Source: a virus
Reading direction: 5' to 3' (one strand)
Length of the DNA stretch: 36,565 bases
IMG/VR virus record: IMGVR_UViG_3300030061_000766
Span: 1 to 36,565 of that record
A program made the position numbers and the translations under genes. Positions 14,457 through 24,850 of the stretch are shown piece after piece; within the stretch, counting starts at the first letter, position 1; every line of letters begins with the position of its first letter. The notes beneath the pieces are model-generated. The model did not search any database, had not been told where the DNA came from, and saw nothing but the letters and a program-made list of their open reading frames with translations.

Positions 14457-15818
14457 ATGACAGATTTATCTGAATCAGAAGAAACAAATCAACCTGTAGG
14501 TTTAGAAGATCGTAATGCTCCTATTATAGATATTATTGGAAGCCAAGCAGCTGCTCCAGTTTTACCTTCTGGAGCTACTTTTGTTGGGGCTGGACAAACT
14601 GCACAAGCAGATGAATTTCAACAAACACCACAAATAACAGATATAGGACAGGTTGCTGTTCCTGATATTGCACAAGCACCAGCTACACAACTTACACCAA
14701 CTACTGCTCCAACAGTTCAAACAGCACAAAGGGCTGAACAACTTGCTCCTATGCAAGCTGCTACACTTGCTGCTCCTACAAGAGTTATTGATGCTCCGCA
14801 ACGTGGTGTTTCTGAGCAAGCCATACCTATTGCAGCAACACAAGATTTACAAGAACAAGCTACTGTTCAATATCAATTATCTGAATTATATAAAACTATA
14901 GAAGAAGGTAAACCATTACCAGCTTGGGCTTCGGGTGCTGCTAGAGGTGCATCACAAGTTATGCAACAAAGAGGTTTAGGTGCTTCTTCAATGGCTGCCG
15001 CTGCAATTGCACAATCAGTAGCTGAAAGTGCATTACCAATCGCTGCCGCAGATGCACAATCTTATAAACAAATTCAATTACAAAATCTTACCAATCAACA
15101 GCAAGCTGCATTAACAAAAGCTGCAACTTTTGCACAAATGGACACAGAAAACTTAAATGCAAGGTTGACATCTGCTGTAAATAATGCTAGAAACTTTTTA
15201 AGTATAGATACACAAAATCTTACTAATCAACAAAACAGTAACACCATCTCACATCAAACAAAAGTTCAAGAGCTATTTACAGATCAAGCTCAAGAAAATG
15301 CTACACGACAATTAAATGCTAAAAACCAAATACAAGTAGAAGAGTTTTTTGCACAACTTGGTGTACAAGTAGACGAAGCAAATGCAAATAGATCTGTAGC
15401 TATTGACCAATTTAATGTAGGTCAAAAAAGAGCACTAGGTGAGTTTAACACTAAAATACAAGATGCTAGAGATAGATTTAACGCTACTATGCGATCTCAA
15501 ATAGATGCTTCTAATGCTTTGTGGAGAAGAACTGTAAACACCAGAAATACTGCCATACAAAATGAAGTTAATAGAGTAAATGCTCAAGCATTATTAGGAT
15601 TAACTACAGCGGCACAAAATCAATTGTGGCAACAATATAGAGATGAAGCAGGTTGGCTTGTTGGAACTACCGAAGCAAAACTAGACAGAGCACATCAATT
15701 TGCTTTGTTGGCTCAAAGAGCAGATTTAGCTGCTGATGCTTCTTACGCTGATAGTTTTGGTCAAGCTCTAGGTGCTGTTGGACAATTTGCACTTGAATCT
15801 ATTTTTGGACAAGGATAA
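14457..15818 (+). CDS. Internal virion protein, Gln/Ala-rich coiled coil
   Basis: This 453-residue protein has a Pro/Ala/Gln-rich N-terminal third and then a long helical region (from about residue 140) with repeated NLTNQQ, NARNF and NQIQVEEFF elements. A conserved PAWASGAARGASQVMQQRGL segment with Gly and Ala suggests a membrane- or tube-interacting part. It opens the block of large, low-hydrophobicity proteins that in podoviruses are ejected with the DNA. AAGGA precedes the ATG. No enzyme domain is seen. Confidence 0.6.
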   Translation: MTDLSESEETNQPVGLEDRNAPIIDIIGSQAAAPVLPSGATFVGAGQTAQADEFQQTPQITDIGQVAVPDIAQAPATQLTPTTAPTVQTAQRAEQLAPMQAATLAAPTRVIDAPQRGVSEQAIPIAATQDLQEQATVQYQLSELYKTIEEGKPLPAWASGAARGASQVMQQRGLGASSMAAAAIAQSVAESALPIAAADAQSYKQIQLQNLTNQQQAALTKAATFAQMDTENLNARLTSAVNNARNFLSIDTQNLTNQQNSNTISHQTKVQELFTDQAQENATRQLNAKNQIQVEEFFAQLGVQVDEANANRSVAIDQFNVGQKRALGEFNTKIQDARDRFNATMRSQIDASNALWRRTVNTRNTAIQNEVNRVNAQALLGLTTAAQNQLWQQYRDEAGWLVGTTEAKLDRAHQFALLAQRADLAADASYADSFGQALGAVGQFALESIFGQG

Positions 15819-15822
15819 TACT

Positions 15823-16140
15823 ATGAGACAAAAAAAATTTTTAGGAGGAATTATTAGTGGAATTGCTACAAATTTTATTGGTAGTAAGTTAAAAGGTGGT
15901 GGCGGTGGTGGATCTTCACAACAGCAGCAACAACGACCACAAACAACGGCTCAAGATAGGCTTGCAGCATTTATGCAAATGAGTGAAGGTGCAGTAGAAA
16001 GTAGAGCAGCTATACAAAATAGAGTTGTAGCAAGTAGACAAGCCAATGCACAAATAGAAGCAATACTTCAAAGAGAATTAGAATTAGCCTACAGAGATCC
16101 ACAAGTAGCTGCTCAAAGAATATTTAAGGATGTTGTATAA
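15823..16140 (+). CDS. Small internal virion-region protein with Gly-rich N-terminus
   Basis: This 105-residue protein begins MRQKKFLGGIISGIATNFIG, followed by a GGGGGGSSQQQQQ linker and a helical, charged C-terminal half. The start at 15823 has AAGGA 10 bases upstream; the longer frame back to 15772 lies inside the previous gene and has no such site. The hydrophobic N-terminal helix could insert in a membrane during ejection. Ends in a TAATGG overlap with the next gene. Function unassigned. Confidence 0.65.
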   Translation: MRQKKFLGGIISGIATNFIGSKLKGGGGGGSSQQQQQRPQTTAQDRLAAFMQMSEGAVESRAAIQNRVVASRQANAQIEAILQRELELAYRDPQVAAQRIFKDVV

Positions 16141-16697
16141 TGGCTAGAAAAAAACCAAATAAAAAACAACAACAATATGACAGAGATAAAATAGATCCTT
16201 TCTCTGTTCCGCCAGCAGGATATGGCTTAACTACACCTCCGGGTAAATGGGCTTGGGAACAACCACCAGAACACGTTGATGTTGAAGATGCTTATGAAGA
16301 AATAAAAGCAAAGATGATGGTTCCAGAAAATAGAATGACAATGATTCAATTAATTGATGCAGGTGTTCCTATTGAAACTCTAGTGCGTACTATCACATTT
16401 GCAGGATTTACAGAAGGTAAATTTACACCAGATGTAGCAGAAATTCTTAATCCCTTACTAGCTGTACACATGGCTATACAAGCAGACAAAGCAGGGATTA
16501 CACCAAGAATGTTAAATAATCCACCAAAAACATCAGTAGATAGTGATGTAGTCTTTGATATAATGAAAGATTTAAATCCCGAAAGATATTTACAATTAAT
16601 AGATATGCCTTTAGATGAAAGCGGAGAAGAAGAAGATCAACCAAAAGAAAAGAAAACGGCTGAAAACTTTATGGAAATGGAGAAAGTAGATGGGTAA
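16140..16697 (+). CDS. Conserved virion-region protein, acidic C-terminus
   Basis: This 185-residue protein has a basic start (MARKKPNKKQQQ), a segment YGLTTPPGKWAWEQPPEH, a helical middle with MTMIQLIDAGVPIETLVR and FAGFTEGKFTPDVAEILNP, and an acidic tail (DESGEEEDQ). The PPGKWAWEQPP and DAGVPIETLVRT motifs are ones I recognise from marine podovirus genomes next to ejection proteins. It starts on TAATGG and overlaps the next gene by 8 bases. Function unknown. Confidence 0.6.
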   Translation: MARKKPNKKQQQYDRDKIDPFSVPPAGYGLTTPPGKWAWEQPPEHVDVEDAYEEIKAKMMVPENRMTMIQLIDAGVPIETLVRTITFAGFTEGKFTPDVAEILNPLLAVHMAIQADKAGITPRMLNNPPKTSVDSDVVFDIMKDLNPERYLQLIDMPLDESGEEEDQPKEKKTAENFMEMEKVDG

Positions 16698-18774
16698 ATT
16701 AATGAAAGCAGCTGTTCTTGGTGGCATAGGACAAGCATTTACTGGATTTATGGAAGCTAAAGAAGCAAGAAGACAACAAGAAATTATGTTTGAAAGACAA
16801 GATAAACTAGCAAAAGAACAAAGAGAGTTTTCAGCAGAACAAGCTCAAATAGAAAGACAATCACGAGGATTTTTCTTACCGGGAGAAGATCGTAGTGGCT
16901 ATGATACAATGATAGCTCAACAATTACAGAGAAAAGAACTTGCGAAAAGAAAAAATGATAGCCTTGATCCTACTAAATTTTTGATAAATGGTGGTGCTAG
17001 GTTAAGAGGTGTTCCTGAGAGTGTTGCTGGTGCTGTACCTTCTCTTGATTTAAGTGCATTTAAAACTAGAGATGAAAGACAATTTGCAAGAGATGACGCA
17101 ATAATAAAACACGCTAACAAAGTTATTGGAGCAATGAGAGCAGAAGATAATACTTTATCATATAGAGATGCGTATCAACAACTATTAGAAAATAATCCTA
17201 CTTTTGGACAATCAATCAAAGATTTAATTTATTCTAGACATGATGAGGCAATGCAAAAAGGAGGTTCTGCTAAAGATACTATAGGAGTGCCTCTTCTCAT
17301 AACCGGACAAAGTTTATTTGCAGCTAGTCCACATCTTGCTGGTGTTGCTAGTGCAGCCATTGCAGAAAAAAATGAAAAGAATATGATGCCAGCTGCAAAA
17401 GAACTTAATGCAGGATGGAAGATAAGTGGACCTAGTGAGAACATGGCTGGTAGAGCACTCGGTAGTGTTTTTGCACATACAAAGACAAATTTAGGTCAGA
17501 GTTTACCACCAAGATTACAAAAATTAGCCAACGATAGATTTGCTAATCTTAACGATAGAATGATAAATGAAGATATATCTATGGAAGAATTTTATCGTGA
17601 AATGAAAAATCTCATGGGTGGTAATCCAACCGAACTACAAATGAGAACAGCATTTAAAGAAGCAAGTAGTTATTTTCAACCTGCTGTTACCGCCAGAGGA
17701 TTTTTAAAAGGTAGTGGACAAGGTGATGTAAATCCTAATTTTGAAATAGTACCTACAACTGCTTCTGATAGAGATAAATTACACGGAAGATCAGCAGTGG
17801 AATTAACAGGCACTACAGCTGCTATTGCAAAAATAGCATCTGAGGGTAATGTAGATGTTTCTCCTGCAAGTGCAAATATTAATAGAACAATTTCTACATT
17901 TACAACAATTTTTTCTGAAGGTTTAAGAGCTATAACAGGCGGTGCTGTTGATTTAACAGGACAAACGTTTGTGAAGGTTGGTACTGAAGATATAATAGGA
18001 GAAAACAAAGAACAAATTAGAGATTCTTTATTTAGTGAACTTGATTCTACTATTTCTAACATACAAAAAGACAAAAAAATAGTTGGGCTTTCAGAAGAAC
18101 AAACAGTAAATTTAAGTAAAAAATTACAAAAATTTAAAGCTGGATTAGCAAATAGTACAGATGATCAAACATATTTATTTAACTTTCAAAGAGTTAAACT
18201 AGCTTTCTTATACGCTAAGTTTATTCAAGGTGGTGGCGGTGGTAATGCTGTATCTAATGCTGACTTTGAAAGAAATTTTGATGCACTATTTGGTATTTAT
18301 AGTAGTAATAGAAATGTTGTATTGGCTGATATGATGAGAGGTATCGCTGCTATACATAATGATGCAAAAAATTCTATAGTAGATGCAGAAGATAGACAAA
18401 AATTTACAGCTAATCTTGGCGGTCAAAATAGATATTATATATCACCATCTGCAAAAAAATTAATACGAAATCATAATAATACAACAGGAGATTCGTTAAG
18501 TACACCGGGTTATCAATCAACAGCTAGATATTGGATTAATCAATTACATAATGGAGATGTGGAAAAGGCTTCACCTCTTTTAAGAGCAATGTTAGTATCT
18601 AGAGGTCAAAATGATTTAATACAAATTTTAGAAAAAGATGCTGGTGGAGAAGCCGGAGGAGGTGGAGAACAAATAATACCAGATCTTGAAGCTGCCGGTG
18701 GAGCAATAAATCAAAAACAAGATCAAGATCTTGGGGATAGTATAGCACCAAGTAATACAGGGGGTTCAAATTAG
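16690..18774 (+). CDS. Large internal/ejection protein
   Basis: The 694-residue protein has a helical N-terminus with MKAAVLGGIGQAFTGFMEAK followed by Arg/Gln-rich heptads (residues 20-60), a long central region without known motifs, a GGGGGN loop near residue 515, and a Gly/Gln-rich C-terminus. The N-terminal GGIGQAF helix is like those of virion proteins that form the ejection channel. GGAG lies 7 bases upstream of the ATG. The place between small internal proteins and the 1637-residue protein supports an internal core role. Confidence 0.6.
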   Translation: MGKLMKAAVLGGIGQAFTGFMEAKEARRQQEIMFERQDKLAKEQREFSAEQAQIERQSRGFFLPGEDRSGYDTMIAQQLQRKELAKRKNDSLDPTKFLINGGARLRGVPESVAGAVPSLDLSAFKTRDERQFARDDAIIKHANKVIGAMRAEDNTLSYRDAYQQLLENNPTFGQSIKDLIYSRHDEAMQKGGSAKDTIGVPLLITGQSLFAASPHLAGVASAAIAEKNEKNMMPAAKELNAGWKISGPSENMAGRALGSVFAHTKTNLGQSLPPRLQKLANDRFANLNDRMINEDISMEEFYREMKNLMGGNPTELQMRTAFKEASSYFQPAVTARGFLKGSGQGDVNPNFEIVPTTASDRDKLHGRSAVELTGTTAAIAKIASEGNVDVSPASANINRTISTFTTIFSEGLRAITGGAVDLTGQTFVKVGTEDIIGENKEQIRDSLFSELDSTISNIQKDKKIVGLSEEQTVNLSKKLQKFKAGLANSTDDQTYLFNFQRVKLAFLYAKFIQGGGGGNAVSNADFERNFDALFGIYSSNRNVVLADMMRGIAAIHNDAKNSIVDAEDRQKFTANLGGQNRYYISPSAKKLIRNHNNTTGDSLSTPGYQSTARYWINQLHNGDVEKASPLLRAMLVSRGQNDLIQILEKDAGGEAGGGGEQIIPDLEAAGGAINQKQDQDLGDSIAPSNTGGSN

Positions 18775-21700
18775 TGACTGATTTAACAGAAGGAATGAAG
18801 ATAGATCCGGCAGCTAGAACTGGTCCATTAGACGTTGATCAGGTTTTGCCAGATGTTTCTCCAGAATTAGGTCCAAATATACCAGAAGTTGTTGAACAAA
18901 TAGATCCAAATAGAGAAGAAAGATTAATAAAAGAACAACAAGAACGTACACGTTTGCGTAATCTTGGTATTATAAGTGAACCTACAGAATTAAAATACAA
19001 ATTACCTAAGAGTGGTGTTGAAAAAACTCTTATGGCTGATGTAGATATGCGTCATGCTTTTACACCAAAAGATGATGTACAAAATTTTGATACAAGTCTT
19101 ACTTCAAAAAATGGCACAGCTTTGTTTGCTGTAAACTTTCCTAGACGACAAGATGGAAGTGTTGGTAATGAAGATGGCAGTCCTTTTACTTTAAACCAAT
19201 TTATAGTAAATAGGGTAATACCTTTTGTTTCTGCACAACTTGGTGATACAAATCTTGGTGCTATAGCTACCTCTAGTGATCAAGCAAAGCGTTCAATACG
19301 AGGAATGATAACTAAAAATACTTACGATATATTAAGAAACAATCGTAATGCTTTAGAATATTTTAGAGAAAATGATCCGCAAGGAATAGCCGGTCTTGAA
19401 AAAACAATGATGGAGTTAAATACTGTTTTAGGTATAAACGAATACGGCAAAGAATTTAAAGCTGGTGATGAAGCAGAAGTTCTTAGAAGAACAACAGATC
19501 CAGAATTTGCTCCTGAGTCTGGTAGATTTCTTTCTCTAGACTTTACTCTTCCTAAAATTATTGGTGGTCTAAAAACAGTTACTCTTGATGATCCGTTTAA
19601 TCAAGAAATGGTAGACTTAGCTAAAAAAACAGATGAGTCAATTACCAATGCTAAACGTGGTATAAATTGGCATCTTGCTTATGCAGGTGCATTATTTACT
19701 GAACTTGCTAGTGGTATTACTGGTATATATGAGAAAAAAGATGGTAAACCTTTCGGTAGGTATATTACTGGACAAGAATCTCGTAACAGAACACTAACAG
19801 ATTTCTTTGAAGATGGAATAGGTAAAGCACTAGGGTTTACACCAAAAGGTGTTGGTGAGTTGGCTAATACTTTAGTAAAATATTTGCCTCTTTCTGAAAC
19901 TTTAGGTTATACAAAATTTACTGAAGCAGAATTAAATAACCCTGATCTTAAAGTAAGCGACATCACAGGTGCAAGTTCTGAGAGTGTATCTGATTTAATT
20001 ATGTACAGCATAGCAAAAACAACACCATCTTTCTTTGGGTTTAGCCCAGAAGATATTGCAAATCTTGATAAGGTTACAGAAGAAATAGGTATGGAAGCAG
20101 ATGTAACTATTCCGGGTGCTAGACCTAGAGTAGATGAAGTAACAGGACAAGTTGCGTTTGAAGGAAAACCTTTAGGAGCAACACTATCAGATATTTTTGG
20201 TGGTTCATCAGCATTGTTTGGTATCAATGCAGTTTCAACTGGTATGTTAAGAAGAAGTGGTAAAGATTTTGTTGCTAAAGCTAAAACAGGTGAAGATGCT
20301 TTTAACATCATGCAAAATGGTAAGATTAGTAGAGAACAATTAACCAGAGCTTTTAACGCACTTGATGAAGGAAAAGATGTTGCTGGTTTAGGAACATTAA
20401 ATCTTAGAATACCACTTACATCAAAAAGATTTTTAAAAGAAAGTATAATTAGAAGCACCAATCATCCTATGCGAACAGCAGCAGGTATGCAACTTTTTTA
20501 TGCTATGAGTATAGGTGCAGCTGAAGGTGCTCAACAATTAATAACAGATGAGAATGGTAACTTTGTATCTCCTCTTGGTGGTAAATTATCAAATGCAGGA
20601 GCAGTTGGCTTTACTCTTTTTTCTGCTATAATGGCTCCAATATTAGCCTTGCCTGTAGGTAGAGGAATAATAAAATATGGATATGATAAAACTCTAGCAG
20701 AAAAAGTGTCAATGTTTTCATCTCCAGAATTTTTTGAAGTTATGAAAGCTGTAAAAAATCGTTCTGGTGCTTCTTTTCGTCAAACAAAAAAAATAGACAA
20801 AATAATACAAGATGAATTAATTAATTTACGAGATGAATTTCCAGAACAGTTTGATCAGATATACAAATCATTAGATGAAGTAAATAAAGGTAATGCTCTA
20901 TATCTTGAGAATGGTAGAAAAGCAGGTATTCCAGAAGCTGAACTACAACAAGATATAAAAAATATGAAAGAAATTACTGACCATGCAACAACTTATTTAT
21001 TTATGGCATCAGCGAGAAGTTTTTATGATACAAAAGCTGTAACGAACATAATAAAAGGTAGTTTAAGTAGAAAAAGAATGAAAAACTTAGCCGATCAAGC
21101 TAAAGATGCTGCTATAGTTGAAGCTAATGCTAATAATGCTCAATTAACTCTTACTAACCTCATAATAAAACAAATAAGAAGATTAGAGGAGAGACAAACA
21201 GGGACAGCAGGTATTAAAGATATAGAGAAAATATCTGGTCTTGATCGTGCAATGTTAAAGCAACAAGAACAGCTTGCAAAAATGTTACGAGATAATATAG
21301 GTGGTGTTAATGCAAACGAACTTATACCTGCAATGAAAACACTATTTAACACCGCAGATGATTTAGCTAATGGTGTTGTTGATACTGCTGAAGCTACTCG
21401 TCTAGTAAAAAATGCTCTGGCAGGTTTAACCGATGACGTAGATAAAAATATATTTATTTCAAATGTTTTTATGGCTGAAGAAATAGGAACAATAAAAGGT
21501 TTTGAAAAAATAATTGATGAAGCTATACCTAATCTTCGTAAAGCTATAGATGAACGAGACACATCAATAAAAACATTTTCTGGTTTGGTTGCAAACAATG
21601 TTACTTTTGAAGGTACAGGAACACCAGTAATACCTGTTAATAAAGCTACAGCACAACACAAAATTATAATGAAAGCCTATGATGAAGCAAAGAAAAAATC

Positions 21701-23687
21701 TGATGCTTTATATGAAAAAGTTTATAACAAAATAGGAGGAAAGCAAGAACTATATCCTGTACAAAAACTTAGGGATATACTAGAAACACAATCAACTGCT
21801 TTAGACTATGGACCTGCTGCTGCTTCTAGATTAAAAACTATTTTAAGAAAATCATTAAAACCATTAGAGGCTGAAGCTAAAGAACTTGGTCTTGAAGCCC
21901 CAAGAGATTCTATTACTTTTAAAGAAGCACATCAACTTCGTTCAGATTTAGCTGATGCTTTATTTAAAGAATATAGAACTGCTAATCCCGATGGGGCATA
22001 TATAAATTTACTAGGTGAAACTATAGATACTATGGATGATTCTATAGAGGCATTTTTAGAAAGACCTCAAAATGTAACTATAAAAAATAATTTTGAAGAA
22101 GCACAAGCAAATTACAGAGATAATCTTGCTGGCTTATTTTATAATAGTAGAGTATTACGCACAACAAAAGAAGAAAAATTTAGCAATCTTTTTACTAAAA
22201 TATTTAATGCTAAAAGTATGGATGGACAACGAGATGCTTTTGATAAAATGTTTCCAGAAGGTAGTGCAAATAGAAAACAAGCTGAAAACTTACTAAAAGA
22301 AGAAATGATAAGAGTTGCTATGGGTAATGAAAGAAATATGTCGCAACAACAATTTGAAATTGCCCTTAGAAAAAAAGTTAGAAATCTTGAAGTGGGTATG
22401 TTTGGAACAAAAGCTGAAGGTGGTTTTTTAGATATTCTTTTAGGTAGTGAAAAAAATGCAAAAGATTATAAAACTTTAGATACCTTCTTACCAGAAATAA
22501 CAGAGACTGGTGCTGTTAATACAGCTGCTCCTATGGTTAAAATAGATAAAGAGTCTAGATCTGAATTGTCTAAATTAAAATTTTACAATGAAAAACAACT
22601 AGCATTAAGAACAGGCGACAAGTTAAACGAGTATTTAAATAGTGCTGTAAAAGAAATTAGTAAAAGAAATCTTGGTTCCGTAGATGAGATTAATAAAGGT
22701 TATTGGAAATCATTAGCTAATATAGATGAAAAAAGTGGTTTTACTCAAACTACACTAGATCATATTTTAGGTTCTGGTAGAAGCAATGATGGCTCACAAG
22801 CTGCTGATAGATATGTATCATTAATTAAAGACATGGAAAATTTAGTTGGTGTTGATGATGCTGATAACTTTGCAGAACTTTTAAATCGTGCATTACTTTT
22901 TGATGTCTTCGATCAAAATATAAAAAGAACAAAAGCACTTAAAGACGTTCAACCAGAAGGTCAGAAATTTATTCTTAAAGAAAATGCAGAGGCTCGTAGA
23001 AAAATTTGGATTCAACATGAAGATTTATGGAATATAGCTTTTGGAAAACATGCAAGAAGTATAGCTCATGCTATTGATATGACTGTATTAGCAGAATCAC
23101 CAGCAAGAAGTGTTTTACAGTTTGCAGAAACAGTCAATAAATTATCAGCAAATGGTTTACTCTCTAGGGCTTGGGGTGCTGCTAGAGGTGTTGTTAGTTT
23201 ACGTTACATAGGTTCAGAAATTTTATTAAGAAATATGTTAAATGATAAGAGTGGTATACTACTGAATGTATTGTCTACACCAGAACTATCTCCTTATATA
23301 ATGGATGCTGTACGTTACGGACAAACACCAGCTAGGATGCAAAACTATTTTAAAACACAATTTATGGCTGCTATGATAGCTCAAAAAGATGATCAAAGCG
23401 ATATAGATGACATACAAAAACATATGAATGGGTTTTTTAAAGAAGCTGTTAAACAAAAACAAGATCCAGTACAACTAATCATGTCTATGTATTTTATATC
23501 AAAAAATCCAGAATTAAGAAAACAACTACAAATTGATTTACAAAGAGCAAATCAAGGATTGCCATCAAAACTACCAACAATAATGAGAGAAAGTGTAAGT
23601 ACACCAAGAGGGGTCAAAGAGAGATTAAGACCTAGAGCGGAAGATAGTCCTCTCTTAGATCAAATGAAAAATCTTGGTCTACTGTAA
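18774..23687 (+). CDS. Very large internal virion (ejection) protein
   Basis: At 1637 residues this is the largest product in the window. It uses a GTG start in a TAGTG overlap with the preceding stop. It is almost wholly helical and charged, with hydrophobic stretches near residues 590-630 (LFYAMSIGAAEGAQQL, then LFSAIMAPILALPVGRG) and no signal peptide. Podovirus ejection proteins of this size (T7 gp16 is 1318 residues) line the DNA channel; some carry an N-terminal transglycosylase, but I see no such motif here. The gene ends in TAATGAG, overlapping the next start. Confidence 0.7.
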   Translation: MTDLTEGMKIDPAARTGPLDVDQVLPDVSPELGPNIPEVVEQIDPNREERLIKEQQERTRLRNLGIISEPTELKYKLPKSGVEKTLMADVDMRHAFTPKDDVQNFDTSLTSKNGTALFAVNFPRRQDGSVGNEDGSPFTLNQFIVNRVIPFVSAQLGDTNLGAIATSSDQAKRSIRGMITKNTYDILRNNRNALEYFRENDPQGIAGLEKTMMELNTVLGINEYGKEFKAGDEAEVLRRTTDPEFAPESGRFLSLDFTLPKIIGGLKTVTLDDPFNQEMVDLAKKTDESITNAKRGINWHLAYAGALFTELASGITGIYEKKDGKPFGRYITGQESRNRTLTDFFEDGIGKALGFTPKGVGELANTLVKYLPLSETLGYTKFTEAELNNPDLKVSDITGASSESVSDLIMYSIAKTTPSFFGFSPEDIANLDKVTEEIGMEADVTIPGARPRVDEVTGQVAFEGKPLGATLSDIFGGSSALFGINAVSTGMLRRSGKDFVAKAKTGEDAFNIMQNGKISREQLTRAFNALDEGKDVAGLGTLNLRIPLTSKRFLKESIIRSTNHPMRTAAGMQLFYAMSIGAAEGAQQLITDENGNFVSPLGGKLSNAGAVGFTLFSAIMAPILALPVGRGIIKYGYDKTLAEKVSMFSSPEFFEVMKAVKNRSGASFRQTKKIDKIIQDELINLRDEFPEQFDQIYKSLDEVNKGNALYLENGRKAGIPEAELQQDIKNMKEITDHATTYLFMASARSFYDTKAVTNIIKGSLSRKRMKNLADQAKDAAIVEANANNAQLTLTNLIIKQIRRLEERQTGTAGIKDIEKISGLDRAMLKQQEQLAKMLRDNIGGVNANELIPAMKTLFNTADDLANGVVDTAEATRLVKNALAGLTDDVDKNIFISNVFMAEEIGTIKGFEKIIDEAIPNLRKAIDERDTSIKTFSGLVANNVTFEGTGTPVIPVNKATAQHKIIMKAYDEAKKKSDALYEKVYNKIGGKQELYPVQKLRDILETQSTALDYGPAAASRLKTILRKSLKPLEAEAKELGLEAPRDSITFKEAHQLRSDLADALFKEYRTANPDGAYINLLGETIDTMDDSIEAFLERPQNVTIKNNFEEAQANYRDNLAGLFYNSRVLRTTKEEKFSNLFTKIFNAKSMDGQRDAFDKMFPEGSANRKQAENLLKEEMIRVAMGNERNMSQQQFEIALRKKVRNLEVGMFGTKAEGGFLDILLGSEKNAKDYKTLDTFLPEITETGAVNTAAPMVKIDKESRSELSKLKFYNEKQLALRTGDKLNEYLNSAVKEISKRNLGSVDEINKGYWKSLANIDEKSGFTQTTLDHILGSGRSNDGSQAADRYVSLIKDMENLVGVDDADNFAELLNRALLFDVFDQNIKRTKALKDVQPEGQKFILKENAEARRKIWIQHEDLWNIAFGKHARSIAHAIDMTVLAESPARSVLQFAETVNKLSANGLLSRAWGAARGVVSLRYIGSEILLRNMLNDKSGILLNVLSTPELSPYIMDAVRYGQTPARMQNYFKTQFMAAMIAQKDDQSDIDDIQKHMNGFFKEAVKQKQDPVQLIMSMYFISKNPELRKQLQIDLQRANQGLPSKLPTIMRESVSTPRGVKERLRPRAEDSPLLDQMKNLGLL

Positions 23688-23914
23688 TGAGTGATGACAG
23701 ACAGACAGAACTTCTCTTAGCAATAGGGAGATTAGAGGGTAAGGTTGATGGTCTTGTATCATCTCATCAAAACCTTGAAGTAGATATTCGACAACTTAGC
23801 AAGCGTGTTAATACACTTGAAAAAGAAAAATCAAGAATGTATGGGGCTGGTGTTGTTCTAGCTCTTGTCGGTAGTGGTGTGATGTGGTTGATTAGTATGT
23901 TAAAAAGTCCATAA
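23687..23914 (+). CDS. Holin-like or XhlA-like membrane protein (coiled coil plus TM)
   Basis: This 75-residue protein has a coiled-coil N-terminal part (residues 5-50, GRLEGKVDGL and NLEVDIRQLSKRVNTLEKEK) and one C-terminal membrane helix (51-71) flanked by Lys and Arg. That layout matches XhlA-like proteins, which act with holins in lysis cassettes of some phages. ATG overlaps the preceding stop (TAATGAG). It starts a run of three membrane genes. Membrane topology is clear; lysis function is inferred. Confidence 0.6.
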   Translation: MSDDRQTELLLAIGRLEGKVDGLVSSHQNLEVDIRQLSKRVNTLEKEKSRMYGAGVVLALVGSGVMWLISMLKSP

Positions 23915-23930
23915 AGAAAGGGAAATTGCA

Positions 23931-24320
23931 ATGGATGTAGGCATTGTGATAGAACTTTTTGAGAAGGTAGGTATTCCTGTTTTAACCGCAGCAGCAGCCG
24001 GATATGGGCTATGGTGGTTGATACGATGGATCACAAATACTTTTCGTCAAGATGTTCTAACAGCACTTAAAAATTTACATCAAGAATTAGATGAAGAAAT
24101 TAGAGACACCAGAGAGTTATCAGATAAGAAGTTAGCTGAATTAACTGTCATGGTTGTTAGATTAATTGATCGTGTTCGTATTCTTGAAAAAAACTTTATT
24201 GAACACGATGAAACAATGAGAGCAGTCTACTCTCTTGGTGGTAAAGCCAAACGTAAATTAACTAGACATGAAACAATAGAAGAACTTAAAGAACAGATTA
24301 AAGATGCTGGTGGAGATTAA
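23931..24320 (+). CDS. Membrane-anchored coiled-coil protein of the lysis region
   Basis: This 129-residue protein has an N-terminal membrane helix (about residues 12-34, VGIPVLTAAAAGYGLWWLI) followed by a long amphipathic coiled coil (42-105) with Glu/Lys/Arg heptads and a C-terminal basic-acidic helix. A single helix with a long coiled-coil tail suits a spanin-like or holin-regulating (antiholin-like) role. GAAAGGGAAA lies before the ATG. The function is inferred from topology and neighbours. Confidence 0.5.
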   Translation: MDVGIVIELFEKVGIPVLTAAAAGYGLWWLIRWITNTFRQDVLTALKNLHQELDEEIRDTRELSDKKLAELTVMVVRLIDRVRILEKNFIEHDETMRAVYSLGGKAKRKLTRHETIEELKEQIKDAGGD

Positions 24321-24838
24321 TGGAAATTCTTCTAACACTATTAGGTATAGTACCTGTAGCAGAAACGATAACAGAAGCCGGATCTTCCGGAGGAGGTAGT
24401 ATTATGGGTGGAATACCTATGGAATTGATTACAATGCTTGGATCATCATTACTTGGTGGTGTTATGTCAATATGGGGTCAGAGCATTAAGGCAAAAGAAG
24501 CAAACAATAAATTAATGATGGCTGCAATGACCAAAGAAGCAGAGGTTATTGACAAAGCTAGACGTTACGAAAATCCGCACTTTCAATGGACACGAAGGCT
24601 AATAGCTTTAGGAGCCATTGGTGCAATAATTGTGTGGCCCAAAATTGTGGCTGTATTTTATCCTGACATAGCTGTAACTGTTGGTTGGACACAATTCAAT
24701 CCCGGCTTCTTTATCTTTGAAGGTAAAGAGATGGTTAAATGGGAACAGATGACAGGATTAGTGATAACACCACTTGATACACATTTAGTATCAGCTATCG
24801 TGGGGTTATATTTTGGTGGTTCATTAGTTAAGAAATAG
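24320..24838 (+). CDS. Putative holin, multi-TM
   Basis: The 172-residue protein starts in a TAATGG overlap. Hydrophobic segments lie at about residues 34-53, 93-113 and 154-170. The pattern (Gly-rich N-terminus, a charged KAKEANNKL segment, NPHFQWTRRLIALGAIG, then TPLDTHLVSAIVGLYFGGS) resembles the GTA-type three-TM holin family of alphaproteobacterial phages and gene transfer agents. Holins form the inner-membrane lesion that triggers lysis. Its place after the virion module fits. No endolysin gene is found next to it. Confidence 0.6.
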   Translation: MEILLTLLGIVPVAETITEAGSSGGGSIMGGIPMELITMLGSSLLGGVMSIWGQSIKAKEANNKLMMAAMTKEAEVIDKARRYENPHFQWTRRLIALGAIGAIIVWPKIVAVFYPDIAVTVGWTQFNPGFFIFEGKEMVKWEQMTGLVITPLDTHLVSAIVGLYFGGSLVKK

Positions 24839-24850
24839 GAGTATATAGTT

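Noticed and set aside
15772-15822. Upstream extension of the small internal protein gene
   Set aside because: It lies inside the previous gene in another frame and has no ribosome site; 15823 follows AAGGA.
19907-21661. Minus-strand frames of 184 and 173 codons under the 1637-residue gene
   Set aside because: They are antisense shadows of a continuous helical protein, with no ribosome site or family pattern.
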